This document shows positions 62,261-64,000 of a stretch of DNA of 64,000 bases, one piece after another (position 1 is the stretch's first letter; each line of letters starts with the position of its first letter). The stretch lies in contig NZ_JAULRU010000220.1 in NCBI RefSeq assembly GCF_030518155.1, positions 62,001 through 126,000 of the forward strand, written 5' to 3'. Made by a program: the position numbers and the translations under genes. Under the pieces are notes generated by a model, which did not search any database, was not told the origin of the DNA, and worked only from the letters and a program-made list of their open reading frames with translations. The DNA is from Gilvimarinus gilvus. GTDB taxonomy: Bacteria > Pseudomonadota > Gammaproteobacteria > Pseudomonadales > Cellvibrionaceae.

Positions 62261-62929
62261 CTATCGGGGAGGATCAATACGCTGCGTGGTACTGGTATTG
62301 GTACGAAACCAGCCGGCTATGGCAAAACGATCACGCCGGGCTGGCAAGACTTCGTGAGGAAAATCCTCACTGAGAAAGACCACTAACGTACCACCTTGCG
62401 GCGATACTTTCACGTAGCTCCCAGCTGCATCGGTATAGAGCACCAACTCGCCACCGTCATCATCGCCCCAATCAGGGTTTAGGTAGGCCACTACCGAAAG
62501 TACTCGATTTCGCTCGCCCTTAAATGCGTCCAGATGACGCTTATAGTAAGCACCGGGAGCATAGTGAGAATAATGGCTTTCGAAAGAAAACATGCCTAAC
62601 AGGAGTTGTCGGTTAAGCGTTGTCTGCAGTTTATTGGCCCACTGGCACCATAAAGCCCCCGAGATTGTATCCCCGGTGATCCAGACAATTTCATCGGTTC
62701 TAACTCGTTGCTCATGAAGGTAATTATGGCGCCGGCCAATGCCTGCGACGGAAAATTCATCCGCCGGCAGCGTATTGACTTGCCCAAGCAGCTGGCGAAT
62801 CAAAAGTTCCGGTAGCGCATTTGGCAATATACTGTAGCCTGTATCGCGGATATCGTCTGCAATTTGACCAAATAAAGTCTCAGACTGTAGGGTGGTTTGG
62901 CCAATAGCGGTTTCGAAACCTGCACTCAT
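62261..62929 (-). CDS. 2-oxoglutarate/Fe(II)-dependent oxygenase (SM-20/EGLN-like)
   Basis: 222 residues. The iron ligands are in YYKRHLDAF (HxD) and EDFPHEVLPARRDRFAIAGWFR (distal His, then Arg for 2-oxoglutarate). The N-terminal ~60 residues include GYSILPNALPELLIRQLL. This is the prolyl-hydroxylase-like group. It shares an operon with the QEGLA peptidase-like gene and may modify a protein side chain (inference). Confidence 0.92.
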   Translation of the reverse strand: MSAGFETAIGQTTLQSETLFGQIADDIRDTGYSILPNALPELLIRQLLGQVNTLPADEFSVAGIGRRHNYLHEQRVRTDEIVWITGDTISGALWCQWANKLQTTLNRQLLLGMFSFESHYSHYAPGAYYKRHLDAFKGERNRVLSVVAYLNPDWGDDDGGELVLYTDAAGSYVKVSPQGGTLVVFLSEDFPHEVLPARRDRFAIAGWFRTNTSTTQRIDPPR

Positions 62930-63180
62930 CGCGTTGCCTCAGATATATGACCGCCCTGCGATCTGTTGTCGGCATCAATGCAAGCCTGCCAGCCATGTAG
63001 AGCCTGCTATTTATAGGAGTTTTTTGGCTTTAGCAAGAAAAAACAAGAAAAAAGTTTTTTTTGTTCTGACTTTCACCTCACTGTGTCTAACTGGTGGGGT
63101 AACTGGCAAGCATGTACAATTTTTAGCGCAGAGCGCTTGTTTATTCAGGCGCACCCGATTCCCGATACGAGTTATAGGTT

Positions 63181-63948
63181 ATGTTAGGCATACAGCGCTT
63201 TTTTCTGAACAACCCGCTGCGCAACTACAACTACGTCATTCGCAATCCACAGGGCGCAGCGCTGATTATTGACCCTACCCAGGCCGACCTGACGATTCAT
63301 TATGTTGAGCGCCAAGGGCTAACCCCGGACGCCATTTGGATTACCCATGAAGATCAGGATCATATCGGCGGTGCGGTTGAGGTCAGCGCATATTTCAATG
63401 TCCCTATATTTGCCCCAAAAGCCTTTAGCCACCTCCTTAAAGGTGCAGCCGGCTTTAGCGAAAGCGACATATTAAGCTTTGCCGGCGCGCGCTTTACCAC
63501 CAAGCACTTGCCCGGACATACGCCACATCACCATGTATTTTATTGCCGGGCACAAAAATTGCTAATCTCTGGCGATATGCTGTTTAACTACGGTATTGGC
63601 AAGGTACGGCACGCTCAACACGAAAACATGTATAAATCCATTCGGTGGCTGGCCGGGTTACCCGATGATACAACCTTCTTAACCGCGCACGATTATGACC
63701 TTATCGGCTTGCGTTTCGCCCTGTCGCTGCAACCTGACAACGAAGAACTCAACACCAAGCTTAGCCAGCTGGAGCCACTAAAACCTGAGCAGCGGCCACT
63801 ATCGACTATTGGCGAGCAGCGCAAGCTCTGCCCCTACTTTCAATTAGACAATGCTGCCATTATTCGCGCGCTACAAAAAAAAGGCATGCCCGTAGACACA
63901 CCTTTCGCTGTTTTTAAATCTATTCGTTTGCTACGCGATGAGTTTTAA
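63181..63948 (+). CDS. Metallo-beta-lactamase-fold hydrolase with atypical zinc motif
   Basis: 255 residues, glyoxalase II-like layout: FFLNNPLRNYNYVIRNPQGAALIIDPTQ, then WITHEDQDHIGG, LPGHTPHHHVFY, LLISGDMLFNYGIGK and TAHDYDLIGL. The first motif is HxDxDH where HxHxDH is usual, so one zinc site may be altered. The C-terminal ~80 residues resemble the hydroxyacylglutathione hydrolase tail. Substrate open. No clear Shine-Dalgarno; the frame begins at ATG 63181. Confidence 0.88.
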   Translation: MLGIQRFFLNNPLRNYNYVIRNPQGAALIIDPTQADLTIHYVERQGLTPDAIWITHEDQDHIGGAVEVSAYFNVPIFAPKAFSHLLKGAAGFSESDILSFAGARFTTKHLPGHTPHHHVFYCRAQKLLISGDMLFNYGIGKVRHAQHENMYKSIRWLAGLPDDTTFLTAHDYDLIGLRFALSLQPDNEELNTKLSQLEPLKPEQRPLSTIGEQRKLCPYFQLDNAAIIRALQKKGMPVDTPFAVFKSIRLLRDEF

Positions 63949-64000
63949 ATGTCCAACGACGTCGAGGCACCGCGCCGCAGCTCTGCTACCGACACACCGC
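63949..64000 (+). CDS. Start of a further gene (partial)
   Basis: An ATG follows the preceding stop directly (TAAATG), and the frame MSNDVEAPRRSSATD is open to the window edge. Too short to recognise; included because the spacing suggests operon organisation. Confidence 0.4.
   Translation, partial: MSNDVEAPRRSSATDTP

Noticed and set aside
1-64000. CRISPR arrays, rRNA or tRNA genes
   Set aside because: No regularly spaced repeats of CRISPR type and no tRNA or rRNA signatures were seen; the only tRNA-like structure is the tmRNA.

Overview
The window looks like a chromosome segment of a marine or plant-debris-degrading gammaproteobacterium, probably of the Cellvibrio/Saccharophagus/Teredinibacter type. 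This is inferred from a poly-serine-linked GH5-CBM6 lipoprotein, a second secreted GH5, a Leloir galactose operon with a GalR-like repressor, and a tmRNA tag reading ANDDNYGAQLAA. Most genes are moderately GC-rich. The 1102-residue gene at 28.2-31.5 kb and part of hsdS are clearly more AT-rich. No tRNA, rRNA or CRISPR array was seen.

Layout. 0-4.5 kb: secreted sugar isomerase/epimerase (cut by the window edge), GH5-CBM6 glucanase lipoprotein, glutathione peroxidase. 4.5-12.4 kb: MocR-type regulator, then galE-galT-galK-sodium/sugar symporter on the minus strand, divergent from galR with two related operator-like sites between. 12.5-16.5 kb: LysE exporter, GNAT acetyltransferase, two methyltransferases, a small secreted protein. 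16.7-18.3 kb: tmRNA, followed by an MntA-HepT toxin-antitoxin pair enclosed by a duplicated tmRNA 3' end. 18.5-21 kb: parvulin, metallo-beta-lactamase-fold lactonase-like enzyme, LysR regulator. 21.2-26 kb: a DUF418 membrane protein gene whose 3' end is present three times, separated by two toxin-antitoxin-like modules (winged-helix + AbiEii-like nucleotidyltransferase; zeta toxin + small partner). 26-27.3 kb: second GH5. 28.2-31.5 kb: large AT-rich orphan protein. 32-40.6 kb: type I restriction-modification locus hsdM-hsdS-fic-hsdR, a SEC-C protein and a broken second fic gene. 40.8-44.1 kb: periplasmic-propeller diguanylate cyclase between inverted 22-bp repeats and fic remnants. 44.2-49.7 kb: coiled-coil membrane protein, acyltransferase, CIA30-like protein, membrane-fused ECF sigma factor, lipoprotein. 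49.9-57.7 kb: thioesterase, then a minus-strand tripartite efflux operon and a Cache-HAMP-GGDEF protein. 57.8-64 kb: MITE-like repeat, Crp/Fnr regulator, SDR, TVP38-type membrane protein, solute-binding protein, QEGLA metallopeptidase with a 2OG oxygenase, and a metallo-beta-lactamase-fold hydrolase.

The most notable pattern is that toxin-antitoxin-like modules sit tail-to-tail behind host genes and are bracketed by extra copies of the host gene's 3' end (tmRNA once, DUF418 twice). No integrase is visible. This suggests small defence cassettes inserted at gene 3' ends by displacing the original tail. A dispersed repeat that begins CTAGCA and lies directly at gene stop codons, GTCNGAY heptamer arrays in intergenic regions, and duplicated fic tails around the cyclase gene add to the impression that 3' ends are hot spots here.
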